From the NCBI GenBank assembly GCA_001599755.1, contig BCHX01000003.1:1423015-1487014 (forward strand): a DNA stretch of 64,000 nucleotides, written 5' to 3'. Within the stretch, counting starts at the first letter, position 1; each line of letters begins with the position of its first letter. This DNA is from Gliomastix tumulicola (Eukaryota; Ascomycota; Sordariomycetes; Hypocreales; Bionectriaceae). The notes under the pieces are model-generated. The model was not told the origin of the DNA, did not search any database, and saw nothing but the letters and a program-made list of their open reading frames with translations. This document shows positions 23,232-34,721 of the stretch, piece after piece. Made by a program: the position numbers and the translations under genes.

Positions 23232-24048
23232 GGCTGCCACGATAAATTGATGATTGTAAATGCATTGATGCGAGCAGAGAGATGGCGGACGGAATCATCC
23301 CTGGCTCTGGGTTTAAACTGTTGCAAGGGCGAGCTCCACTGTCAACGGTTCTTTCCTCCGACAACGCGTCTCTAAATATTGCATTCCATGCGCGCCCTTG
23401 CAAATATTCATAATCAATTGTTCCAATCCAGTAAATTTCAAATCGGAGGAGCTAGAGATATGAAGCACTCGTGTCTCCCCGTAAGAACGGCAGAATGCGA
23501 CACCGAGAATGGTCGAATAGCACGAGCAGCGAATGAATGTACGCCCTGATTCACACTAACAAGCATCATATACTTCACCGAGATGCTTCAAATCCGTCAA
23601 TACCTTCCACTGTCGCATTACTGTAGCATCTCTCTAGTCTCGGCCAAGTCTTCTTCCTCCGACGTTGAGGTCAAGTTCAGCAGTACAGCCATCATATTTG
23701 GCTTCCCGACTCACGCCACCACAACGCTTCCTATTCCTCACCTTGCCATCATTACAAGAATTAGTTTTTGGGAGCAGCAGCAGTATAGTATAGTAGTATA
23801 GCTTTCATTGACACTCCAAGTATTGTGCTAGATCGTCCCGGCTCAATGTGTGCGAGCGCTGATGCCATACGTATCTTTCATTTGTCCTCACTTGCTCCAG
23901 TCACTTCATCAAAGCTCCCTAGCTGCGTCTAAAGCAAGCCTTTCATCTGTCCATCCATCATGCCCCTTAGATCAGACTCGTGACTCCGAAATCCTGAGAG
24001 TGCCGTGGACCGAAGTCGAAGTCGCAGTCGCAGTAGAAAAGAGACAAG
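23232..24048. other. Intergenic region, ferroportin promoter side to Myb-like gene 3' side
   Basis: This 817-bp interval contains the ferroportin-like leader and promoter (a GATAAA near 23241, a CCAAT near 23424) and the 3' end of the next minus-strand gene. No gene is supported. Confidence 0.45.
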
Positions 24049-24671
24049 TCAGACCTGTCCATCATAGCCCTCGTCGTCGGAGTCCTCGGTCTTCATCTTC
24101 TTAGCCGACTTGGGAGTGACGGCTTTGAGCGGGAGTCAGCATCTGTCAGAGGGCACCAACTGCCGAGGATCGAAAACTTACTAGAACCGCGCTTACGAGA
24201 CTTGAGAGGAGTGACCTTTTGGTCCTCGTCATCGTCATCCTCGGGCTCCGCCTTGACGGCCTTGGCCTTGGGAGGGCCACGCTTGCGAGCTATGGCGAGG
24301 TGATGTCAGTTTCGCCCATTCAAGAAACAAAAAGAAGTTGGAGCGACGGGGAGCAAACTCACGAATGGCCTTTGGGATCTCCTCGCCATTGGCAGAAGCG
24401 GCCTCCATCTCGCTAATGGTCTTGTTGATCTTGGTCCACATGTTCTGGAGAGACTTGGTGGTACGGCCGGGCATGTTGATCTTGTTCCAAGAGATGGCCT
24501 TGTTGTTGTCACCCTTCAGCTGGGCGATGATGTGGAGGAGGAACTGGCACTGTTTCGAGGGTTTCAGTCGAGGGTTCGCATCTGGGATCGAAGACAGAGT
24601 GCTGCGAGGCAACTCACCTTGGCCTCCTCGGTCCAAGCACCGGCTCTGCCTGGGGTCTCCTGGTCGGACAT
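24049..24671 (-). CDS. Small Myb/SANT-like nuclear protein
   Basis: Exons are 24671-24618, 24549-24363, 24289-24182 and 24122-24049, giving 140 residues. Residues about 12-65 resemble the Myb/SANT-like helical domain found in many small Pezizomycotina proteins: WTEEAKCQFLLHIIAQL, then ISWNKINMPGRTTKSLQNMWTKI. The tail holds an AT-hook-like RKRGPPKAK, an acidic DDDDED run, RKRGS, and a final Lys-rich to acidic stretch ending YDGQV. The function is not established; a chromatin or DNA-associated role is inferred from the domain and charge pattern. The last codons cross a potential donor (CAG|GTCTGA), so a further short exon cannot be excluded. Confidence 0.8.
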
Positions 24672-25845
24672 GATGAGAGATGCTGGAACAAGGTCAGAAT
24701 CGTGATGGAAAGCTTTGAATGATGTATCGGATTGCTCAGAGGCGATGAAGGAGAGGTGCGCGGGTATGCAGATGAAAAGGGATGGAAGTGTCAAGTGTTG
24801 CTCCCGCCAGGTTGGCGACGCATGCCTGAAACCTCCGCGACACGAGAAGGTCATCGCGAGCAAGACTGAAGAAACGGGAAGGAAGAATACACTTACTTCA
24901 GTCGGCGTAATTGACGATAGAATTGAACGATAGCTTCGTTGCGAGGTCGCAAGGACTGGTGCAGAGATGCGGTGCGAGAAAGGTTGCGAGTGGTGGAGGA
25001 GAAAAGGTGGGAGGGAAGAAAATGGAGGGGAGAGGAAGTTGGGTCGGAAGAGGAGGGAAAGAGAAAACAGGGCTGGAGGAAAGAACGCGTAGATGAGCCC
25101 TTGACGGATAAGTGAGAGCCAGTGTATTAATTTCACGCCCAAGCCCAGGTGAGGAAATTCTGCAGAAGGGTGCTGTAGCGAAAGGAGAGAGGCCTCTGAG
25201 CTCCCTCTAGCAAACGGATGGCATAACCTCAGCAGCGCTTCACCCTCAGCCCGTGCACGGCTCGCTGCAGCAGAGTTGCCGCAGAGTTGCCGCTTCGACA
25301 ACTGTCACTCTCGCCGTCTTCATCCTGGACCGTCTTTCCCAGAACTTGCTCTTTACACTGTGCTCACTGCGCAAAGATGCCTTTCCTGGCTCACTTCAGA
25401 ATGCTTTGGATTCTCCGTTATATCTAAGATGCGTCCAATAAAGCACCTACGCCCGTTCTATCATAGGTAGTGATCCTGCTATACTGCATAACCTCTTGTC
25501 AAAAAAGAAAGAAAAAAAGAAACAAGCGCAGCCCCCAGACGCAGTCGCAGTCCACGGTCAAAATCCGAAACGCCTCGAGTAGTGAAAACTCTAGCAATCC
25601 AAACCCGCTTGCCCTGCCATGTGTCGTCGTCAAATAAATCGCCCTTTTTCCCTCCCGCATTCCAGACGTAAGGTAAGCCTTGTCTTTCGTAGCTGAACAT
25701 CCTATTTCGAATCGCCGCTGACGCTATCATAATAAGAGAGAGAAAAGAGAAAAATTCGTGCAAGATACGTCCCCTCATAATCCTGACCGAGAAAAATAAC
25801 AAAATTAGAGATCAAGCAACAAGGCAAACAAACCCACGTGCCTCA
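24672..25845. other. Intergenic region between Myb-like gene and J-domain gene
   Basis: About 1.17 kb, holding the Myb-like gene leader (C/T-rich on the minus strand at 24960-25080) and the 3' region of the J-domain gene. The ORFs seen in it are leader-strand shadows without family resemblance. Confidence 0.45.
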
Positions 25846-28564
25846 TCACTTCATCTTCTCCCGGAACGCCATAAAGTCGCGGAGATGCTGCTCGTGCGCC
25901 TCACACTCGGTATTCCAGCGCCTTCGAACATCGTTATCCTGCTGGACAGACTTGAAGTAATCCAGACAATCATTCTCGTTCAGTCGTAAGAAGGCATAGC
26001 CCCGTGAGTCTCGGGACTGGGCAATGTTGTTCATCCTCGTCGCGAAGTGGTCAGTCACCTTCTTCTGGAACGAGTCCCACTCGCGCAGGTAATTCTCGAA
26101 CGCCAAGGAATACTTTTCCCACGACGATACGTTGGGTTGGAGGCCACTGACAGCCACGGTCGGAGGGAGCCGGGGTGCTTGGGGTGCATCCGGAAAAGCC
26201 AGCGGCTGCGGGGGAGGAACATCGTTGAGCGGTACCTCACCACCTGCCTTGCTCTCAAAGGGAAGGTTATCTTTCAAGTCGCCGAAAGATTTGAAGCCTG
26301 CTTGCTCGTGCTTCAAGGGAGCCGCGTTTCTCAGATCGGCGAGGCTCGCTTTGAATTCCTCGCTGTCCTCAGATCCCACGGCATTGGAGTACGCTTTGTT
26401 AGGCGTTGGTGTCGTGGGCTTTGGATCCACAGCGGCGCTGTCACCAGCCCGCCATTCAGGTCGTGAGGGCTCGACCGGAATATTCCTAGGCTCATTCGCA
26501 GCCAGAGGCGGGCTTGCTGCGCGCGGAGAGTCGATGTCCATAGCCTGAGGCGAATCAGCAGCAGGCACCGAGGGCTGACTCTTGCGACCCCGCCACGTAA
26601 AAGCATCGTCGTCACTGCTATCGTCGATGACAATGACGTTATCCCCGTTTGCTGATTTAGTAGTCTTGGACTTCTTCGTATTCGTACGAGTCGGCTTCGA
26701 AGGAGACCCTGAAGATCCGGTTCTGGCAGGCGGTACAAAGGTCTCGGGTCCGAATTGGCCACCCCATCCCTCTGCGTGGAACTTTTGATTGCCGAATTCC
26801 TGGGCCGAGCTGTTGACACCGTCCGCGTGATTCTCGAATGGGGGCGCATTCGCCGACTCGGCGTTGCCTTTGCTCTGCTGAGGCTGAGCCGGATGGGCCT
26901 GATCAGTGCCACCGGCGCTAAACTCAAACTTGTTGTTACCAGAGCCATTCACAAAGCTAGTGTTAATGTCGTCGACACTACTCTGAGCAAAGGTCTTTGG
27001 TTCGCGAGCGTCGTCGCTATCAGAAATATTGAAGCTAGGACAGCCATTGTCAGTGACGTTCAGAGCTGTGGAGGTTTGGTTGTTTCTCCTAGAAGAACGC
27101 TCATTCCCAGCATTCGTAATGAGACAGCTCAGAAACCTCTGCTGCTGCCGCTCAAAAGGCGTCAAGACGTTCGGCCCTCCACTGGGAGTGAGCCCTTGAG
27201 GTGAAGTAGGCTCATGCAGGCAATTTGAACCACAGCAGTGGATCGGCTCCTAGATTGGATCCACAGCCTTGCTTCGTAGCCCGTTGATGTGAGGAGGAGA
27301 TGAAAAGAATGCAGGAAACTTGGCATTGCAATAAGGTGGCTCATACATTGAAGGCTTCTTGGTAGGTCCAGCCTTAGCCTCAGCAACTAGAGAAATGGTC
27401 AGTATGAGACAGAATACTCGTAGGGCTGTACACGCTGAGAGAGAGACGAACAAGGCTTTCGCGGAATATGTGCTTCGGACTGAGGCTGAGTCTGTGGTTG
27501 GTAGTACTCCGTGCTCCCAGTCTTCGCATTCCCGGATGCCACAGACGGGCCTTCTGGCTGAGTCGTAGATCTAGGTCGTCTTCCACTAGGGGGCTCGTCG
27601 TCGGAGGTGTGTATGGTGTGACTCGATGGTTCCCGAGTGCTCTTAGACCGGTTGATATTCGTACCGTCGAATGGATTGGTCTTCTCACCACCATGGGTGG
27701 TGTACGGAGAGCTCTTCCGAGGGTCTGCGAAGTTGTCCTCTCTGAACTGGCGAAGTGGATCCGGCATTGGGACATGCTGGGGTTTCGGGTCTGAGACGGG
27801 GTGCGAATGGGCGCTTGGAGGATCACGATACGTCGAGTAGTTGCTGCTGCTCACTGGTGGCTCGTCACCCGATCCAGACGCAGACGGCATATAGGCGGAT
27901 GTCCGGTTAGCCCTGCTGCTCTTGCTTGCTCCGAATGAAGCTTCGGCGCGCTGCCTAGCATACTCCGCTCGGGGAGGCGTCGGGGGAGGCGGCTGTGATT
28001 TGGCGCCCGGCTGCGACTTGTTGCGCATCTTCTCGAACGCCGAGGCCGCATTCTTCTTAGTCTCCGCGCCACTGCCAGTCGCCCCAGGCGTTCGAGCAGT
28101 AGGAGGCACCCCGGCTGAGAAGCGCTGGTTCCACCTGTCGGCTCCAGACGTGGTATTGCGTGTGCTGGATGGGTTATTTCGGCGTGGCGGGGTTGGATAC
28201 TGCTGGCTGACATGCGACCAAGGGTTGCCTCTGACGCCAGAAGCAGCAGGGTAACGGCCCGCGCCAGCTTTTCGCGTCGAGTCATATTTGGCCCTCTCTT
28301 GCGTGTCTGTCAGAACATCATGTGCCGCCTGAATGATGAGGAATTGCGCGTTGGCCTCGTCCTCTCTCCCCGGGTTTCGGTCCGGATGGTATTTCAGTGC
28401 TGCGAAACAGGTCAGCAGGTGTTCAATTTTGTACACCCTACAAAGACTTCGACACCCAAAGAGCGCTAATCCGTACCAAGCTTCCGATATTGCTTCTTGA
28501 TTTCCGCCGTATCTGCAGCTGGCGATATCTCCAGGTCTGCATAATAATCCCGAGTGTTCCCCAT
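25846..28564 (-). CDS. J-domain (DnaJ/HSP40) protein with long disordered tail
   Basis: An HSP70 co-chaperone type protein. Proposed exons are 28564-28477, 28399-27452, 27386-27347 and 27181-25846, giving 803 residues. The J domain occupies about residues 5-70 (YYADLEISPAAD, KKQYRKLALKYHPDRNPG), with the catalytic HPD at 34-36 rebuilt across intron 1. A Ser/Pro-rich disordered region of over 500 residues follows, with an acidic VIVIDDSSDDDAF patch. The C-terminal 110 residues look folded and helical (SWEKYSLAFENYLREWDSFQKKV; CEAHEQHLRDFMAFREKMK). Intron 3 is the weak point: the direct frame across 27,386-27,181 contains TAG at 27250-27252. I therefore splice GTATGA (donor from 27346) to CAG|T (exon at 27181), which keeps phase. 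The specific client or organelle is unknown. Confidence 0.82.
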
Positions 28565-30350
28565 GACAGGCTACCGGGGAGGTTCGCGCTGGAACCTTGA
28601 CCTGTCAGGAATCGCTGCGTGACGGAAAAAAGCCGCTGCCGCAATGCATGCCAAACTGCCCCTCGAGGTAGGGACTATTGGTTCGCTCGTTCAAAAAGTC
28701 GTGGCCTTTGCAAAGGCGGGTCAGGCGTTGAGAACTGGAAATCGGAAGGGCTTTAAGCTATCGGCTCGCAATGACCAAAGTCGATAGGACTGAAAGCATA
28801 TTATGGCGGTCGTGAAGCTTCGGTCAAAAGGAAGACGCGCGCAAAGAACGTCGTTGGAGAAACACGGCAGTCGTGAATCGCCGACTAAGCGCTCGATTGG
28901 TGATTGTGTTGCAGCGGATTGCGTTGAGTCGCGCCTTGTGTTTCGGGACACGAGCCGCTGCAAAAGAAAAATTAAACTCGTCTAGATATTCCTGATTGTA
29001 TGCAATACTGTGCCGCAGATATCGTCGCAAAAGAAGCTGGCGGGAGCGGGAGGAAATTACCAGCGAGCAGTGTTCCTGGTTGTTTCCAGGAAGAGAGAAG
29101 AAGAGTCACAGGTCGCAGTTGAAGTTGGCGGGAATTCGAGAGTGGAGGCAATGAGCCACAGAGCTGCGTCCCATCAGGCATTTGGGGGAGCTAACACAGC
29201 CTCACTTCAGTGTGCCTCCCAGGCTAACGTGCCTGGAAATTATGGGGCGTTGTGGCCAAGTCAGAGGCCGACAAAGTCAACAACGAGAGCTAAGATGGAG
29301 GCTAGATGTACACAAACAAGAACTCGAGGGGACTGCGCAATGCGACACACGTCATCTTATGCCAGGAACCATCCTCGCAATCCTCTCACAAGTGAGCGTG
29401 CACCACCACCCTTCAGGCTGTCCCAGACTCCAGCATCATAGGTCGCTCGAAGATCACGGATGACGTCAGACGGGCAAATGGTACTACACCTCGAAACTGG
29501 CCTGGATCTGCAGGAAACAGGGTGGTGAAGCTGCGATATAGGTATTCCACAGCTTGCGAAGCGACACGAAATAACTAGGAAGTATGGCCAAGAACGCCCC
29601 GTGTCGCGATTTCTGCCCAATGCCAATGTCAAGGTGGGATGGCGTTTCCAGGGTCCTGTTGCCCCGCCAAACGGGCTTCCCGACCTTGTCCGTAAATGAG
29701 GCTTGAGCACATGCACCCATGTCTTGATCATGGTATGATGGAGGGGTTCCGTGATCTTCATGGCTGACGAGGCTCTACACGCAGATGCTGGTGCGCTTCA
29801 CCTGTGCACGATTTATATGCCTAGTAACCACAATTTTTGTCTGGTCTTTTTGTTGGAGCCTCTAGCAGACATCTGCCGCCAAAGCCATGAACGCCGAGGT
29901 ACCCGATATACTGGGCATTACCAATTGCGGAATTCGTTTGAACAGTGAGGTTTATTAACGCTTGATCTGTGACAGCACAGTAACTATAAAACAAACAAAT
30001 TCGCTTCTCAAATGCCACACGGATAGAGTAGACTCAAAGGGAGCCCATAGGTTGCTGCGTTTGTACATTTGTCCGGCCAGTGTGTCATCGCCCTCAGGTT
30101 CCGGGAGCCCGAGGTCATTGTGCCCGGCATGAACGTCTGTACGCGTGCGCATGCGCCCGCCTCGTGTATGCAGCCCGTGACGCATACACTCTGACTGCAA
30201 GCCAGCCTGTGATGACTAGCCGGCAGCAATCAAATCCGAGAGTTGCTCCCCCCCTCAGCGTGGCTGTGGTCCTCCTCGCCGAATGGTTCGCTCACGAGCA
30301 CTCCCGCTATCCGTCTCGCCGATGCGTGCATTACTGAAATCCCGGTGGTC
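28565..30350. other. Intergenic region, J-domain gene promoter side to CUE gene 3' side
   Basis: A 1.8-kb stretch between two minus-strand genes. It should contain the J-domain gene promoter and a CUE-gene 3' region. Plus-strand ORFs such as 29010-29441 have no recognisable domain and lack coding-like composition. No tRNA-like B box or repeat is seen. Confidence 0.5.
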
Positions 30351-31042
30351 TTAGCTCTCCGCGTTGGTCTTGGCCGCGAGCTTGGCCTCCATTTTCCTCC
30401 TGGCCGCGAGCACCATCTCCTCTCTCCGCCGCTGCAGGGACGCTTGCCTCTCGTCGCGGTTCGAGCTCCATGCTCGGCCTTTCTGGTCCTGCTGGATCGC
30501 GTCGGCGGGTGCGGTATCGAGCTTGTCTTTGAGGTTGTAGCGGGTGATGAGATCGGGCTGCGCGGGCTTCTCGGGTTGCCTTGCCACGGTTGCCGCACTC
30601 GTACTCGTTCCCGTTTGGTTCGGGGTGGGAGGCTGGAAGGTGATCGGAGGCTAGAGAAGCAAGTCACTTAGAAACAGTCCTCCAGCAGGGTCTCGAAGCA
30701 GCCTGTCGGCACAAATGGGAATGGTTGCGCTACCGCGACAGCCATCGCGTGAACCAAGAAAACACGACTCACCGTCTCAAGGCGCCCGGCCAGAATGCGC
30801 TCGGTCGTATTCTGTATGTTTCCCGCATTGCGCTGAAGGTCCCACAGGATGGTGCGCCTGTCCACCTGGGGGAACATCTGTTGTATTCTCTCGGCGGCCA
30901 GCTCTCGTGCTCTCAGTGCCGCCTCGGGCGATCTGGTGGACGGCGTCGAACCCGCTCCATTAAAGAACAGGTATCGGACGATGAAGCCCATCAGGATGAG
31001 AATAACAATAAAGTATGGAAGCGAGATCTGATCGTCCGCCAT
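30351..31042 (-). CDS. CUE-domain ER membrane protein (CUE1-like)
   Basis: Exons are 31042-30773 and 30650-30351 (122-nt intron), giving 189 residues. An N-terminal membrane anchor occupies about residues 8-28 (LPYFIVILILMGFIVRYLFF). A CUE domain follows at about 45-88: ERIQQMFPQVDRRTILWDLQ, with the conserved MFP and the di-Leu-like LAG near its end. The C-terminal part is Pro-rich, then basic and helical (SLQRRREEMVLAARRKMEAKL). This layout fits Cue1-type proteins, which tether the E2 Ubc7 to the ER membrane for ER-associated degradation. The Ubc7-binding region is not conserved enough for me to confirm by eye. Confidence 0.85.
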
Positions 31043-31641
31043 GATGCCTTCCTGCTCAGCCCGAGCTGTCCGCCACGGTGAAAGGATTCCTCGTAGGGTT
31101 TGCGATAGAAGGATAACGTGGTTTGGAGGTGTGGCGTGTGTGGGATGGCTATCAGATGCTCGAACAGATCGAGGTTTGGGATCCATAAAAAGGTGGCCCA
31201 GGCAAGTGGAAACATTTGGGCACTGATTAGTCATCCCTTGTTTCCTCCCCAAAGTTTAAAACAACCTCGGACAGTCTCAGTGCAAGGGCCTGAGTCAGCC
31301 AAACGCCCTGTTCGCTTGGGGCTGGAAACCCATGCAAAGAATTCACAGCGAGTCATATGTTTTGTCGTGTATATTTCTGCTGTAAAAAGCAGAAATGTAT
31401 TCACTATTGACGCATTGCGCTTTTGTCCATGAAGGGGACGGCGACTACCGCATTTGACCAGACAGTCGTCTCCGAACCTGGAGCCTGCCGAACCCATTTC
31501 CTATGCCGGAAGAATCTGTTCCATAACCCCAATGGCCAAACGCCTTTTCGAATTGCATAACGACCCTCAAAGCAACCAGACGATTCCATTCATTCTCATT
31601 GTGCCCGTAGATGGTGCCAATCGCTTGGATCGCGTGACACA
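31043..31641. other. Intergenic region between CUE gene and NOT2
   Basis: This 599-bp interval holds the CUE gene promoter and leader and the NOT2 3' region. No other feature is supported. Confidence 0.5.
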
Positions 31642-34102
31642 TTACGTTTCTAGAGCCTGACTCAAAGTCGTGTCCAGATCATTATAGTACAGCGTGAACT
31701 CCCTCTAGAGACAAACTGTTAGCATACGTACGAGTATGTGATTTGACCAGGCGCTCTCGACTTACGCGGTCTTTCCGCCATTGCGAGGGATCCCAGACGA
31801 TGTAGTAGCCTCGTTCATGAGTGGGTCCAAGCATCTGGGGGGTCATGTGCTCGTCTTTGGTGAGCCATACTTGGTGCTTCTTGTGCCAGCGCCAATTGCG
31901 CGTATGTCTAATTAAATGTAGAGTCAGTAGGGCTGTCATAGCACGGGAAGTAGCGATGGACGGCTCACAGTTCCTTGGCAGCCAAGTGTTGCTTGAAGTC
32001 GTTTGGAGAGCTGTAGAAGATCCAGAACAAGGTCTCCTCGTTGAAGTGTTGGATCTTGCTTTTAATTGGCTGGACGTTTGTTACGTTGTAGCAGTCTGGA
32101 AGCCGGAACCGATTTCCATTCACAGTTGGCCGTGGAGGCGTGTCGTCGTAGAGCGAGTAGATCTGGGTGGATATAGGCCTTCATCCATAAGTTAGTCGCC
32201 CGCAAGTATGTGTCCCGGAGCATCATGAAAACTTACTCTTGGGTTGTCAAGTCGAGACCCAAACTCACAGGATCAATGCCCACCACGGTAGCATGGAAAT
32301 CCGGATAGTTGTTCATCATCGTGCGAAGTCCTTTCAGGCCGTATCGATCGTCCTGAGGCATGCCTTCCAGAGGATCCACAGCCTTCGGTGGTTGAGTGGC
32401 CTTGTCTTCCTTGGATTTAGACAGAGATATCCCATTACCAGATACCCTTAGGCCGTCCGTGGCCTTCTCCCCAGACACTTGTTCCGGTGCGGCATCCACA
32501 TCTTGCGGCCGGCCAACTGGGACTATTAGCAATGGCATATCAGTAGCGACGGCGTGCCGGAGACGACTTACCACCTGGCGGTGATCGTCCGTCATTTGCC
32601 CTGCTGGTCGCAGACAGGGCGTTGAGGAGACCGTTCCCCCGATTCGTCTGCAGGGAAGCACCCACGCCATTCTGGGATGCAAATCCGAGTCTCTCAGCGC
32701 CGATCTCCCCAGTTCCATTCCTATTCAAGGGAGGAAACTCTTCTGGGTTCTGAGGCTGTCCTGGAGCCTGGGGAGCCGCGCCTTGATTGCCGAATTTGAA
32801 AGACCCATGCGCGGGTGGCATCCTAGAGGACGACGGGGAGAAGAGGTCGTCTTGGCCAACATGCGACGAGAGTGGTCCCTGTTGGCTTCGCGGCGGCATT
32901 CTGGTTGATCCAGTGGTTGACCACATCGATCCTGAGCTCGCACTCGGCAGCTGTGCTGAATTGGAGAGTGACGGAAATTCGCTGAGGGAAAAGTTAGTGA
33001 GCCATCCCGAATTCCCAATGCAAGCAGCTCATAAGGGAATAAATATGCATGGAGGGAAAGCGGTGATTTAGTCAGTACCCCTTCACGACTGCGGCATAGG
33101 CAAGGCCATTGGATCGCTCTGGCGTAGCAGCCCGGCTTGGTACTGGCAGGTCAAGGATGGTGCGCCGAACAAGCTTGGCCTTTGGCTTTTTGGAAGGTGC
33201 CAACGCCATCGTGAAGTGCGGAGGCTGCAGGAAGCATAAGGCAGCAGTGCGGGAACGAAGAGGGGAGAAGAAAGGTTGAAGCAGGGAGGGTGCGTTGAAG
33301 TAGCGCGAAGGTGAGTGAAGAAAATAGGTACGTACGACATATCCAACGGCGTCGGCGTTTGCACCCCACCTAAGCTCTGCGCAAAGCTCACGCCGCTGCC
33401 CATTTGGCGGGCACTCTGCAGGCCGACATTTCCCATTGGCACTCCGCCGCCAAACGCCCAGCCTGAGGTGTTGTTTGCTATCGGGTCCGCCACTGTCAGC
33501 CGCCGCGTTTACCAGCCAACACCCACGTGTAGCGCCCCATAGACGGGTGCCTGCATGCACCCAGGCACTGTTCCCGGGGAAACTGGTCCTGACTCACTCA
33601 TCTTGCCATTCGGCAAACGGCCAGCCGCAGACCTCGTCGGTTGCTGTGGCTGCTGCTGTCCACCAAATCCACCTGGTAAACCTCGTACCGACTGAGGTAC
33701 TGCTCCTAGAGTTGAGACGCGAAGTTAGCACCCGTATGCCCCTCTTCGAATGCGCGTGTCCCAATGTTCTGCCCGCCCGTAGCCAGGCTAATTTGATCAG
33801 ACACCGTATGCACGTAGACGTAGGCTCCCCTAGCTCTATCGTTGTCGCATGATGAGGACAGGCTCGTGTGCGAGGTATCGACGGTGGCAGACAGCGTCTG
33901 TCAGGCGGTATGCAGCCTATCTTGAGGATGCCAGACAACACGCCGTAGTATTAAACGTGATAGGGTATCGCTCGGTCGCCCAGCAGCTTTGGTCGGCGTT
34001 GCTTCGCTCTCAGATCCGTGTTTTGACGATCCCTCCGAGCAAGGACACACGATCGGTGGTGAACAGGACGGGGTCTGGTGATGTCCTACCTGGACGATTC
34101 AT
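31642..34102 (-). CDS. NOT2: CCR4-NOT complex subunit NOT2
   Basis: A subunit of the CCR4-NOT deadenylation and transcription complex; NOT2 pairs with NOT3/5 on the NOT1 C-terminus. Eight exons: 34102-34090, 33705-33598, 33492-33336, 32981-32572, 32522-32237, 32178-31969, 31907-31766 and 31704-31642, giving 462 residues. The first exon codes only MNRP plus one base and is followed by a 384-nt intron. The N-terminal half is low complexity with the conserved EFPSLS motif made across intron 3. The NOT-box region is clear: RYGLKGLRTMM, FHATVVGIDPVSLGLDL, IYSLYDDTPPRPTVNGNRF, FYSSPNDFKQHLAAKEL, NWRWHKKHQVWLTKDEH and THERGYYIVWD. All phases close, and the junctions restore conserved blocks. Intron 3 is unusually long (354 nt) and carries its own coding-like exon (see findings). 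Confidence 0.94.
33079..33209 (-). other. Candidate alternative first exon inside NOT2 intron 3
   Basis: An ATG at 33209 opens 43 codons of basic, protein-like sequence (APSKKPKAKLVRRTILDLPV, then ATPERSNGLAYAAVVKG). After two further bases comes a GTACTG donor at 33078. Joining it to the normal exon 4 acceptor at 32981 keeps phase and gives VKGEFPSLS. A pyrimidine-rich tract typical of fungal transcription starts lies just upstream (about 33215-33300). This is inferred from phase and composition only. Confidence 0.4.
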
Positions 34103-34721
34103 GGCTGTGAGGAGTCCACTCGTTGTAGCGATTCGAGGCAATGTGGTTTCGAGCGGTGAAAAGTTGGAACAAGGTCAGAGTAACACGAGCGGTGCCACTA
34201 AGTCTTCGATTCGATTCGATTCGTTGAGTCGTCGATGCGCGCCTTGATCTGGGAGATTGCTCAATTGTTGTGGTACGGTCGGAAGAGTCGAGTGAGTATC
34301 GGGCTCGGCAGTCGCAGCAGCCAGCAAATATAATGCACGGTAGAAAATGGCGAGGTTCGAGCGCAGATCGAGATATTGTACCGGTCGTCCAGCCTTGGGG
34401 GAGGATGGATGGAGGTAATGCGGATGTCTGCCCTGCCGGACACAAATGCGTCCGCGCCGACCAACCAGACCCAGAGCCCTCCACTGCCTTGTGAACCCCA
34501 CCAGCCAATCATGTGGACACAGCGCACAGGCTAGCGGGGCTCCCCAGAGATGGGCCGGAGGTACCTCCCTGAAGTACACAATTTCTCAACATCCCGCAAT
34601 TCACACACAATACACCTTAGGCACTCTGTATCAAGCACACACAGTCGTCGCACGTCCGGTCGTACAGTCGTGCGTTCGTACTAGTATTCTATCAAATACG
34701 ATCCATGGCCTCTATCGGTTC
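34103..34721. other. Intergenic region between NOT2 and ZNG1
   Basis: This 619-bp interval contains the NOT2 leader and promoter and the ZNG1 3' end. It includes a short TTCGA tandem repeat at 34205-34223. No gene is supported. Confidence 0.5.
34205..34223. repeat. TTCGA microsatellite
   Basis: Three exact copies of TTCGA followed by TTCG, in the NOT2 leader/promoter. Confidence 0.95.

Noticed and set aside
31043..31641. Short ORFs between the CUE gene and NOT2
   Set aside because: All under about 105 codons, overlapping one another on both strands, no family resemblance.
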